In this document: in pieces, positions 45,000 through 54,866 of the stretch
Numbering within the stretch: the stretch's first letter is position 1
How the letters are laid out: each line of letters starts with the position of its first letter
From: Papaver somniferum
Taxonomy: Eukaryota > Streptophyta > Magnoliopsida > Ranunculales > Papaveraceae
NCBI RefSeq assembly: GCF_003573695.1
Contig: NC_039364.1
Location: 236,337,656-236,401,655, forward strand
Length of the DNA stretch: 64,000 nucleotides
Reading direction: 5' to 3'
Made by a program: the position numbers and the translations under genes
The notes under the pieces: generated by a model
What the model saw: only the letters and a program-made list of their open reading frames with translations
What the model was told of the DNA's origin: nothing
Database searches by the model: none

Positions 45000-46069
45000 G
45001 GATGAGTAATCAAATAAGCCTCGAATTTATATGTCGTAGCAGCTGTGGTAATGTTCATAGAAGTATTGAGCAGGATCGGTGCATGATCACTAGCCAATCG
45101 TGGTAAATGAAGAACTCCTGCATTATGAAAGGAGATACACCATTCCGGAGGAGCCATAACTCTGTCCAATCTTTGTCTAATAAGAGCATCAAGATTGCGA
45201 CCATTACTCCAAGTGTAAGCTGGTCCACTAAATCCGAGATCAATTAATTGATTATGTTGAATGAATGAGTTGAAATAAGAAATGTGTGAATCCAAAACCG
45301 GTAAACCTCCAAACTTATCATTACCAGAAGAAATCGCGTTAAAGTCTCCGATGAAACACTTCATGCCTTGAACATTTTGAACCTGAAGAGATAGATTCTG
45401 CCAGAAATTAGCCCTATCTGCAGCCCTAGGAGGACCATATGTACAAAACAGGTGCCAAGGTGGTCTAGGACCATCGTTATGTATCACTATGTGAATTAAA
45501 TTTGGAGACATAGAAATTATTTCTAGATTAACCGAGTCATTCCATAATAACCAAAGGCCGCCACTGCGTCCAAAAGAAGAAACGATGCAAGAGTTTGAAT
45601 AATCAAATTGGTGGACTCTTTGATTTGTTATTGCTTCTGACATCTTTGTTTCTGAAAGAAATACCAAAGAAGGATTTGTGCCTCTGACACTATAAGAACT
45701 TTAATATATTGCAGTACCCAATGGTTATGGCATAAAAACTTACTAGTGTCGCGATAACCTATGTAGCAAGAAGTCTATTGCTGCACCCAATCTTTATTGC
45801 TGCAACAAGAGATTATACTTTTTTGCCACACTCTTTTCATATTGTTGTTGCAGTTGTGTGGCAAAAGTTTCATTTTGCAACAGTATAGCTTTTAGCTGCA
45901 GCTGAAAGGTACTGTGACTAGAAATTTGCTTTTGCAACACCTATGTTGAAGGTGTGGCAATATATGGTGTAGCAATAGCTAGATTTTCTTGTAGTGTGAG
46001 GAAAGAATGCCGAGTACATATTGTTGGGTTATTCCTCAATCCCCAACAACGCCAACTGAAAATTAACAT
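45000..46069 (-). pseudogene. Outer LINE ORF2: AP-endonuclease domain
   Basis: ATG 46069 begins MLIFSWRCWGLRNNPTI, the canonical N-terminus of plant L1 ORF2 (NWN/C-RGL-GNP). After a CACTA MITE (45688-45996) the frame continues RGTNPSLVFLSETKM, with the catalytic Glu, then GRSGGLWLLWNDSVNL, MKCFIGDFNAI (catalytic Asp/Asn intact), AYTWSNGRNLDALIRQRLDR and LASDHAPILL, ending at YKFEAYLITHP, where the TIR element interrupts. Catalytic residues are preserved as far as seen. Inactivation is by the insertions. Confidence 0.8.
45688..45996. mobile_element. CACTA MITE (309 bp)
   Basis: Ends are CACTATAAGAAC at 45688 and TTTTCTTGTAGTG at 45996, with a TGA duplication (45685-45687 and 45997-45999). CACTACAAGAAAA is a common plant CACTA terminus. 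The interior has degenerate GTTGCA/TTGCAACA and TGGCAAAA repeats. Removing it and one TGA joins the endonuclease frame. Confidence 0.85.
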
Positions 46070-46088
46070 TTATCTTGCATGGAGTTAT

Positions 46089-47500
46089 GAATAATGAACG
46101 TAATGACTAACAATAACTATGCACCACCCCAAGAATTTAATCGCTGGGAGACTCCTCCAAGTCTCCAACACGTTCTTCCTTACTCGACTTGTTGAGTATT
46201 AATTTCTTTATTGTTGTTTTTCTCTTTTTTTTCTCTCTTAATATTAAAAAAATAATAATAACTCATTTTCCTTACTTGATCTTATTTTCTAAAAGGTGAT
46301 AATTGGGATTATCAATAGGTGATAATTGGAATTTTCATTAAAAAAGTTATGATTTTCACCAATCACACCACATTATTATGGATAAAAACTAAAGCCTTCA
46401 CTGAAAACTAGATCTCCACGAGTAATTAGGTTTTTTTTTGGTAGTCTGCAATAATTTTTCTTTTTGCGGGAACAAAAAAATAAACGAGATAAACATATAG
46501 GTAAAATTGGTTAGTTATGCATGTTTTTAGGAGAGAAACACATGAACGCCACCTAAGGAGATATTTTAGGAAGGATTTCTTTTTTGGGAGAGAAACAAAT
46601 GAACGACATTTAGGGAAATATTGTAGAAGGGAGATATTCAAAGAAAGTCAAAGAGTTTTTTCAGGGATTAAATCACAAAATTAATATATTTAGTAAGAGG
46701 TTATTTATCTAATAAACTCTTTTTTATAAGTAAATATGGGTCATTCGTATATTGAATTTTAATGATGAGTTTCATATATAAGATTAAAGAGAAATGGGCT
46801 ACAAAAAAATTATGCATGTTACAAGACCTACGATCCATGGATGTGCGGTCAAAAGGATAGTCTTTTGGTCTTACCTTTTCCATGTATATAAAGTATTTAT
46901 CCATGTAACTATACTAACTCTATTCAATGGAAAATCCTTCTCTTTGTGTCTCTTTTATCTTTCTCTATATTTCTCCTTCAAAACGTTATCATGCACGATG
47001 CTATACCGGAGAGCTAAATTCGATCTGTTGGTATTATATTTTTTTCTCGGGAATGAAGTTAAATTAGCTAAAAAAATTTCGTTGGAATCAAATCAATCAG
47101 ATAAGTTGCATTTACTTTCTCCTATATATATTTTTTTTCCTTGTCCTGTTTTTGATTTTGGTATATACATTGGGTATATTAAATCTGCGGTGAAAATTGA
47201 TTTAATCAGGAATTTGGTACTATTTTGATTAACCGAAATTACAAATCAGGAATTAGGGATCGTTTTGATTAATAATTTGGAATTTTGGTACTATTTTTGA
47301 CTGAAATTACAAATTAGAAATTAAGGGTTGTCTTGATTAATCGCTTGTAATTTTGGTACTTTTATTCATTAACCTCGGTTTGATTAAGGTTTAATCACCT
47401 GTAATATGGGATGTGTTTGTGGATCTAAGTTCAGATCGGTGGGGATCTGTTGGCGTTCCGAGGAGATGAGAATCTCCAAACCGGTTCGGTTCAACCCGAC
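46089..47500. other. AT-rich spacer, no gene seen
   Basis: This lies to the right of the LINE nest. There is low-complexity A/T and many short frames. Repeated phrases such as 'ATTAGGGATCGTTTTGATTAAT', in variants of fewer bases, occur near 47200-47350 but form no clear array. Confidence 0.4.
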
Positions 47501-47531
47501 CCGGTCCAGCCAGGTCTCGTTTCAGCCGTCC

Positions 47532-47636
47532 AGATCCAACTCGGTCCTGTTCCAGCTGATCCAACTCGGTCTTGTTCCAGCCGTCACGATCCAACTCGGT
47601 CCTGTTCCAGCTGATCTAACTCGGTCCTGTTCCAGC
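47532..47636. repeat. Four-copy GC-rich tandem repeat (about 25-29 bp)
   Basis: The unit is GATCCAACTCGGTCCTGTTC followed by CAGC and a variable joint (TGATC or CGTCACGAT). A diverged copy precedes it near 47500. It is more GC-rich than the surroundings. Confidence 0.75.
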
Positions 47637-47727
47637 AGGGTTTTGGGGAGTGCGCGATTAAGGCCATTCCAGTTTTGATTAGCATTGGTGTTTCCATTCT
47701 ATGTATGTATAAAAGCTAAGTTAAATG

Positions 47728-48586
47728 TGTGTACACATATATCTCACTATCAGACACGTGTATATAAAAAGATATGTGGAAAGCATGCAGGCCAAAACAT
47801 CAAAACATGATGCGTCACGAAACACCAAATAAACCCCGAGGAGTTACTTTATCTCATCCCCAAAAGAGAAGCTAAGATCAACGGTGGAGAGAAAGTTAGC
47901 TGACACGGACTGACAGGGGCAGAAGACACTTGTCTGACACGAGCAGACCCCTCAACTACCCGCATTAAACACTCTGAGCAGTGTACGTGTCGACCAACCT
48001 GTGGAACGAGCGAGGATGCCTCTGCGGGATGAAGGGGCAAACGCAGACCTCCGCGTGATGGACGCAAGGACACAAGAAGATAAGGTTCCAACGGTCTTCA
48101 GAGATGGGTCCCACATTCTAACCTTATAAATACCCCATCTCCACCAAGAGGAAAGGGGATCGGAAAAGTCAAGAAGGGAAGGAGAGAGAGAGATAGAGAG
48201 ATTGCAAGTGTAAGTAAATCATTTAGAAGAGATAAACATGTAAACCCAAAAGTCATTCGACTATTCGTGTAACCGTGAAGAACATAGTAAAACAACAAAC
48301 CCCGTGGACGTAGGCTTTAGTGCTGAACCACGTAAACCCTGGTCTTATTTACATTTCAGCACTTTACATTTGTTTAGCTCCATGGATGTTTACTTATACG
48401 TTTTGTTTTCCTTACTTGTACTTATATCCCATGCGCAAACGCCTCACATGGAGTTGCTAGATGAGGCCATGATAAACCCGAAGGTTTTTGAGCCAATGAA
48501 TCAACACCAGGATATCATCATCACAATCTCATTAGATAATGATTGGTTGTGAACATTTGGACCCCTTCGTGGTTTGTGTGTTCACA
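47728..48586 (+). repeat. 5' LTR of the Tat element
   Basis: TGTGTACA start and TTCACA end. A TATA-like box TTATAAATA sits near 48124, with a (GA)n tract about 60 bp downstream of it. Its partner is 59321-60179. Short open frames on minus inside both LTRs are present only because the LTRs are copies of one another. Confidence 0.92.
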
Positions 48587-48588
48587 AT

Positions 48589-48606
48589 TTGGCGCTAGAA
48601 ACAGGG
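48589..48606 (+). other. Primer binding site
   Basis: Two bases after the LTR, TTGGCGCTAGAAACAGGG begins with TGGCGC, complementary to a tRNA 3' end reading GCGCCA. I cannot fix the tRNA with certainty. Confidence 0.6.
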
Positions 48607-49043
48607 ACTTCGTCCCGGTAAAAGATTTATCTTCTCCTGTGATTTTATTTTAAATTGGCATATGATTGCTCTGATTTATCAGCTCGGACCGTATAGATCG
48701 TTTGTTAACTGTATTACATTCAAAAACCCACCTTTTATCTTCGATAAGAGTTATTGTTCTAATCCGCGGATTTACGATTTTCTTTAGATCTCGTGCGAAC
48801 CCGTCTCTTTGGGGAGTTTTTTCGTAGTTTTTATACTAAGGATCTCCTTTAATAAAACTTTAACCCGTATATTATAACTTGCGTGTAATAATTCTCTCCT
48901 GGAAGAATGTATTTCGCCGACTAACCCGCTTCACGCGGATATTCCCGTTTTTGTTGTTTGAAATGCCTTATGCAGAAAGAACGTATTGTGAGTAGAGAAG
49001 GCGAGTTTTCGGCGAGATTTCATTATCAACAAAAGGGCACGTG

Positions 49044-49931
49044 ATGAAAAAGACGCAGGAAGCAGGAAAATCCAAAGCTTTGTCAAAAGAAACACCCAGG
49101 AAAACCCCGGTCATCACCCGAAGCAAGCAGAAAGGAGATAAAGCTAAAATGACCAATCGAAGGCAAGATACTGCGGAAATCACTTCACCTATGAACGCTA
49201 ATTCAGTTGCAGCGGCGGCTCTTAGAACGGCAGCGACAAAGTACGGTGCGGCTGCAGTAGTCCCGAAGGCTGCGGAGGCTAGCAATACTTACGCCATGAG
49301 TCAACTTAATCAACCAAGAGAAAGGGTGGATGAATCCAGAACATTCCAACCCGCGCACCTTCTAACTTTTGGAATGCCACCCACAAATGATCAAAATCAA
49401 ACCATACCGGCGGCTCTGGCACCGCAGAGGGGCACTCACCCCAATTTGGAAATGCCAACAACCGAAGCTGAACCCCTGCCACCTTTAGTGCAGACCATGG
49501 AGGAGGGCGGCACCATGGCTGTAGTAGCACGCGCTGGGACTCCCAATCAGGGGTCCAACCAATCACACCGCCTGATGGCTGAGCTTCAGGAACTGAGGAA
49601 GAGCCAACAGGTTTACGCAGATGCCGTAGCCCTGTTGTCCAGAGAAAATCAAGATTTAAAGGAGCGGATTGCTCTAAGCACGAAGACCAGCCAACAACTT
49701 GATGAAGCAAGCTCCAAAGCACCAGAGCCAAACCGAGACCGTAGAGTCGTCATAGCGGCTAATGAAGACGCGACAAGGGGAAGTAGCGTATCCGACCCGG
49801 ATTATGACGATGGGGAGTCAGACGGTAACGAGCCGAAGAATTTAGGGCACCAACGCGCAATGGAGGAACTACGAGATGAGATGATGGCCGAGATCAGGCA
49901 ATTAAAAAATAAACAAGGCGGGGGAGGTTAG
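49044..49931 (+). CDS. Tat element gag, N-terminal coiled-coil part
   Basis: From ATG 49044 there are about 295 codons: a basic leader (KSKALSKETPRKTP), a long Pro/Ala-rich central part, and a coiled coil (LMAELQELRKSQQVYAD, ENQDLKERIAL), ending KNKQGGGG. In the Tat group this precedes the capsid domain in one protein. Here a one-base shift at the poly-G run (49918-49926) closes the frame with TAG at 49929, and the following frame continues RLEEVMRESN into capsid. An alternative is a programmed frameshift, but the homopolymer slip is more likely a mutation. Confidence 0.7.
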   Translation: MKKTQEAGKSKALSKETPRKTPVITRSKQKGDKAKMTNRRQDTAEITSPMNANSVAAAALRTAATKYGAAAVVPKAAEASNTYAMSQLNQPRERVDESRTFQPAHLLTFGMPPTNDQNQTIPAALAPQRGTHPNLEMPTTEAEPLPPLVQTMEEGGTMAVVARAGTPNQGSNQSHRLMAELQELRKSQQVYADAVALLSRENQDLKERIALSTKTSQQLDEASSKAPEPNRDRRVVIAANEDATRGSSVSDPDYDDGESDGNEPKNLGHQRAMEELRDEMMAEIRQLKNKQGGGG

Positions 49932-49939
49932 AAGAGGTC

Positions 49940-51346
49940 ATGAGAGAATCTAATTCCACGCCCTTAATTCATCGCTTGGCCAACACCCCTATTCCACTGA
50001 AATGCCCTGTCCCAACGTTCGAATGCTATGATGGATCCAGCGACCCTGCTGCACATATTCGGTACTACCACCGTGTCTTAGATAGATGGAGTCAGAAAGA
50101 CGCCGTACTCTGCAGATACTTCCCGTCAAGCCTGAGGGGATCGACGTTATCATGGTTCGATAATCTGCCACCAAACTCCATCCACTCATACGACCAACTC
50201 GCAGAGAAATTCTTAAGAACATACATGTACAACAAGACTGTTAACACCGGAATGGATAAGCTATTTTCACTAGCGATTGGCTACAAGGAAACCACAAGGG
50301 AGTACACTAACAGATGGCACAAGATCTGCCAAGCCATAGGGAGCGTGGACCCAGTGGTAAGCATCAATTGCTACAAATGGGGCTTAGACCGAATGAGTCC
50401 CCTATTTGTTGAAATTCATGGGAGCGTGCCTAAGACAGAGGGAGATCTTCGAATAATTATCGAAAAGCACGCTCGACTTGAAGAAATTCAACGGAAAAAC
50501 CCGAGGGCATATCCGCAGAGGTCTCACCGCACCAATTCAGCAGAACAAACCAATGGGGCCAAAAGGAGTTGCTCAGGGGAGAGACCTCACGAAGATAGGA
50601 AGGAACGAAGGGATGAACGAAGAACAGGTGACCAGAAATTCGAAGATCAAGTTTACACGAAACTCAACACTAGCTATGCTCGTATCCTACGAGAGATCAA
50701 AGGGAGGGTAAACTTAGAGTGGCCATGGTCTAAGGGAAAGCATCCCCCGAGATCCGAGAAGTCTAAAGATTACTGTGAATATCACTGTTTCAACGGACAC
50801 CAGACCGAAAAGTGCAAGAACCTTAAAATAATGATCCAAAAATTAATTGATGCGGGAGAGCTCAAACATTACGTACAAAAGGATGTTACCGAGGACAGAT
50901 CCAAGCGAACCAAACCAGTCCAACTTCCGGAAGGAAACCGAACAATCAACACCATCTCGTATTCTGAAGCCACAGGACCCTCACTTACAGCGCAGATTGG
51001 AAAGAGGTTACGGAAGCAATTCGAAGACCGCTGCGAATTATATAAGGTCGATGGGATAGTGGTGGACGAACACGAAGAATGGATGGAATCTCCTATCATC
51101 TTCGATGCCGAGGATATCGAAGAAGATATGGAAGACCATAAAGATCCCTTGGTCCTAACACTACCAGTAGCTGGATGTAACCTCAAAAAGATCCTCATAG
51201 ACGGGGGAAGCTCTGTAAACGTCCTATTCTACGATTCATTCAAACGGATGAAGCTCCATGATGAACAGTTAATGACCTCTTATCACCATCTACGGATTCA
51301 ATGGAGCAGCCACGAATCCCTTGGGAGACATCGTGTTGCAGGTTGA
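49940..51346 (+). CDS. Tat element gag capsid/nucleocapsid and start of protease
   Basis: Capsid-like domain: FECYDGSSDPAAHIRYYHRV, LRGSTLSWFDNLPPNSIHS and TREYTNRWHKICQAIG. Then a charged linker and the variant zinc finger YCEYHCFNGHQTEKCKNLK with IQKLIDAGELKHYV, typical of the Tat group. The protease begins with VLTLPVAGCNLKKILIDGGS (active-site D-G-G/S) and VNVLFYDSFKRMKL. A one-base insertion near 51290 moves the remaining protease (YGFNGAATNPLGDIVL) to the frame of the next entry. Confidence 0.8.
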   Translation: MRESNSTPLIHRLANTPIPLKCPVPTFECYDGSSDPAAHIRYYHRVLDRWSQKDAVLCRYFPSSLRGSTLSWFDNLPPNSIHSYDQLAEKFLRTYMYNKTVNTGMDKLFSLAIGYKETTREYTNRWHKICQAIGSVDPVVSINCYKWGLDRMSPLFVEIHGSVPKTEGDLRIIIEKHARLEEIQRKNPRAYPQRSHRTNSAEQTNGAKRSCSGERPHEDRKERRDERRTGDQKFEDQVYTKLNTSYARILREIKGRVNLEWPWSKGKHPPRSEKSKDYCEYHCFNGHQTEKCKNLKIMIQKLIDAGELKHYVQKDVTEDRSKRTKPVQLPEGNRTINTISYSEATGPSLTAQIGKRLRKQFEDRCELYKVDGIVVDEHEEWMESPIIFDAEDIEEDMEDHKDPLVLTLPVAGCNLKKILIDGGSSVNVLFYDSFKRMKLHDEQLMTSYHHLRIQWSSHESLGRHRVAG

Positions 51347-53558
51347 CGCAGGTCCCATGAAACTGGAAACCCGATTTAGTGTGGTGGACACCCCTTCCCC
51401 CTACAACGCTATTATTGGACGAAAATGGATACATAAGCTCAAAGGAGTTGCGGCAACATACCACCAATATCTCAGATTTCCAACACCTGAGGGAGTAATG
51501 GAAATCAAGGGAGATCGGATCAGTACGCGAGAGTGCCAGGCTACTCAGGACCATATCAACAACGAGCAAGAAGAGCAGCGAAAAATCCGTAGAACAAAAA
51601 ATCAAGAAACCGCGAAAGAGAAGGCCATAGACCTGTTCCTTAAGGAAACTACAGGAAAGGGCTTGACGAAAGATGGTAATGTCCTAAGCACAGAAACAAG
51701 TACCTCAACAACCAGCGAAGAACAGAAACACGCTAAATAGCAATTAAAGAACGTCCCAGTCCTCGGAAACCCGAAGCCTGTGTTCACACCAGTAGAACCC
51801 GTAAAGGAAATCAACATAGGAACGGAAGAAAACCCGAAGATGATCAAAATCGGGACCATAATGGACGAAGGAAGAGAACATTCCTTAACCAAATTACTTA
51901 AGGAATATGCGGATGTGTTCGCCTGGAAGCTAGGAGATATGCCGGGGATTGACCCAAAAGTAATCCAACATGAACTACGCATCAAACCGGGCACGCCCCC
52001 GTTCAGGCAGAAAATACGAAAAGTGGCTCCAAAGTATCATGAGGCAGTAGAAACAGAACTTCGGAAGCTACTAGACGCAGGATTTATCAAGGAAGTCAAG
52101 TATCCTACCTGGATCTCCAACATGGTCATTGTTCCTAAGAAAAATGGAGGGGTTAAAATATGCATCGACTTTACTAATCTCAACAAGGCATGCCCAAAGG
52201 ACAGATATCCCCTACCGAGCATAGACCAGCTGGTAGAGGCAGTCGAAGGATACGAAGAACTATCATTCATGGACGGATATTTTGGCTACAATCAAGTAGC
52301 CCTGGCAGAAGAAGATGAGCCACACACAGCGTTCTACACCCCACATGGCCTTTATTGCTATACCAGAATGCCTTTCGGCCTTCGAAACGCAGGGGAAACA
52401 TACCAAAGGATGGTCGATGCTATCTTCAATCCATGGATTGGAGGAACCCTAGAAGTCTACGTTGACGACATGCTCGTCAAAAGCAAGCTGCGTAAAGATC
52501 ACCACAAGGACCTGAGGAGTATCTTCGAAGCAATGAGACAACATCACATGAAAGTGAATCCGGAGAAACGTACTTTCGGTGTCACCTCGGGGAAGTTCCT
52601 CGGGTATCTGGTAACAAAAAGGGGCATCGAGGTAGACCCAACAAAGATTCAAGCCATAGTAGAGATGCCGTCCCCAAAGAATCTAAAGGAAGTACAGAAG
52701 CTCAATGGGTCTATAGCAGCGTTGGGCAGATTTATTGCACGGTCTTCGGACAAATGCAAACATTTGTTCAATATTCTCAAAAAAGGGAGCAGGTTCGAAT
52801 GGACCGCTGAATGCGAGGAAGCATTCCAAAAAATCAAAGAACATCTAGCCTCAATCCCGATCCTGCAGAAGCCAGACCCTGACGAGGTTTTGGCACTGTA
52901 CATAGCAGCAACCGAGGACGCAGTCAGCGCGGTATTAGTCAAAACCAATACAAAGATATAACATCCTATCTATTACGTCAGCAAGACCCTCAACTCTGCG
53001 GAAAGAAATTATACTAATATTGAACAACTCATACTCGCACTGGTATGGGCTACCCAAAAACTGAGGACCTACTTCCTAACTCACCTCGTCAGGGTACCAT
53101 GCAAAGCACCATTGGAAGCAGTCCTCAAAAGCACGGAAATAGTGGGCCGAATAGCCAAATGGAACACCCATCTGGACCAATTCAACATCATTCATGAAAT
53201 TCAACATTCTCAGAAGTCCCAAGTTCTGGCAGATTTCTTAGCAGACCTCCCCCTTGACAATGACGAAGAGATTAAGGGAATACCAGAAGCCGAGGAAGAA
53301 AACAAGGATCCAATGGATATCCTCGAACCTGCGAGTCGAAGACAATGGGAAGTCTTCGTCGACGGATCTAAAAATAAGGAAGGCGCAGGAATAGGTATTT
53401 TCATTATTACCCCAACTGGAGAAAGGATTATACAGGCACTTAGATTGGAATTCAAGGAGCATACCAACAACACTGTTGAATACGAAGCTGTCGTACACGC
53501 CCTCCGTATAATAATAGAGATGGGGGTAACTGATGTAAGGCTGACACTTTCAAAATAA
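51321..53558 (+). pseudogene. Tat element pol: protease end, RT, RNase H, second RNase H
   Basis: One frame with stops TAG 51738 and TAA 52959, closing at TAA about 53556. RT: FIKEVKYPTWISNMVIVPKK, CIDFTNLNKACPKDRYPLPS, RMPFGLRNAGETYQRMV, EVYVDDMLVKSK (both catalytic Asp present), FLGYLVTKRGIEVDP. RNase H: ALYIAATEDAVSAVL, then HPIYYVSKTLNSAERNYTNI after the stop (CAA to TAA is likely). A second, archaeal-type RNase H begins WEVFVDGSKNKEGAGIGIF and continues NNTVEYEAVVHALRI. It breaks off at DVRLTLSK. An RT-connection-RNase H tandem is the diagnostic of the Tat lineage. Confidence 0.88.
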
Positions 53559-53573
53559 GGGAAAAATATTGAC

Positions 53574-54194
53574 ATGCTCTTCGATACTTTCAAAATAAGA
53601 AAGAACAAGTCCACCCCCATATACCCTCAAAGCAACGGACAAGCGGAAGCTACCAACAAGACCCTCGCCCTTATACTCAAAAAACAATTAGACGAGCATA
53701 AGGGAAGATGGTGCGAACAACTGCACAATGTGTTATGGGCATACAGGACAACACGAAGATCCGCCACCGGGGAATCCCCGTTTCTTCTAACTTATGGAGC
53801 TGAAGCAGTCATACCTACGGAAATCCTCATGCCAACCACGAAGACCAAGGCTTGGGAGAAAAACCTCACAACAGATATGATGTTAGAAAGGTTGGATGAC
53901 TTGGAAGGAAGAAGGGAAGTAGCTTTACAAAAGATGGAAAATTATCAACGAAGACTAGCAAGGGAGTACAACAAAAAGGTAAAGCTGCGGAATTTTGTAG
54001 AGGGGCAGTATGTGTTGAGAACAATCCCACAGTATCAGCAAGAAAAGAAATGGGGAAAGTTAGCACCTACGTGGGGAGGACCTTTTATAATACACGACGT
54101 TGCGGGTAACGGTTCCTACTACCTTCGTAATCTAAAAGGCGAGGTCCTCCGGCATCCTTGTAATGCTAAGTGGCTCAAACCATACTTCCCATAG
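53574..54194 (+). pseudogene. Tat element integrase, C-terminal remainder
   Basis: It starts inside the catalytic core after the first two acidic residues: STPIYPQSNGQAEATNKTLA contains the region around the catalytic Glu, then LWAYRTTRRSATGESPFLLT YGAEAVIP, a coiled tail, and the C-terminal GPFIIHDVAGNGSYYLR with HPCNAKWLKPYFP. The zinc finger, most of the core and the end of the second RNase H are deleted. The junction carries ACTTTCAAAATAAG twice (about 53548 and 53585). The frame is unchanged relative to pol. Without the catalytic Asps the protein is inactive. Confidence 0.85.
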
Positions 54195-54866
54195 GAGCAA
54201 CGCAGATTTGAATCTGCTTGGAGTGTACCAGAAGAAGAAGGGAGCCTGACCGTTCCACATGTTTCTATCTCTGGAAGAGGAATTGCAGGCCTCAACTTAT
54301 CAATCAAACAAGCTTTCAAATTATCAAGTCAGCAGAATCTATCGACAATATCGGGGAAAGTAGTTAATCTACAATCTCTCAGGGCTCCCCCATCAGTGTC
54401 CATAAGTGTAAGACCAGGGGGAAGGCACCCAGCAGAAAGAGATACCCAACCAATCTCAAGGCAACGGGTCGACGGAATGGGTGTGTAAATATTTTAATCC
54501 CATATCCTAGAACGTTGCCCCGGCCCCCACCGTCTGGGAATCCTCTGGCCCAGGATTCGCCAGCGGGGTGACAGGTCTCAAGACGATCACGAAGGTACCT
54601 TCCTTCAGTATCGCACCCAAACACTTAAAAACTTTTGTTTTGTTTTTTCACAAATGCTTAAAATGAAAACAAACCAACATTGCAGGTATATCAAGAAGAG
54701 GATTCATTTCATAAAGGATGATTACAAGAAGTGAGGCCAAATTCAAGGATACACAATCAAAAAATATTCCTTTTACAGGATATCAGCAAAAAATATCCTT
54801 GTTACATGATTACAAAAAGTGAAGGATAATGATGCCGCGGACCCTACAGAATGCTGCGGTCTCTAC
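54195..54866. other. Inter-genic region of the Tat element (pol end to antisense gene end)
   Basis: Convergent 3' ends meet here. There is no coding resemblance. It probably holds the 3' UTRs of both transcripts. Confidence 0.5.

Larger units (their letters stand above)
27722..46073 (-). mobile_element. Outer L1-type LINE, interrupted by three insertions
   Basis: CTTGCATGGAGTTAT is duplicated exactly at 27707-27721 and 46074-46088. The minus-strand 3' end carries an A-rich tail (T-run near 27735) and the 5' end starts four bases before an ORF2 ATG (46069), so ORF1 was lost by 5' truncation. LINE-derived segments are 27722-28150, 37548 to about 39559, about 45000-45687 and 45997-46073, roughly 3.2 kb in all. 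The remainder is a gypsy element, a TIR element holding a second LINE, and a CACTA MITE. The distant, exact duplication ties the whole 18 kb into a single nest. Confidence 0.85.

Noticed and set aside
47849..48298. 80- and 66-codon minus-strand frames duplicated at 59442-59891
   Set aside because: They are in the two LTR copies, so their identity only reflects LTR identity, not coding constraint.
49306..49731. 141-codon minus frame inside gag
   Set aside because: Shadow of the plus-strand gag N-terminal ORF.
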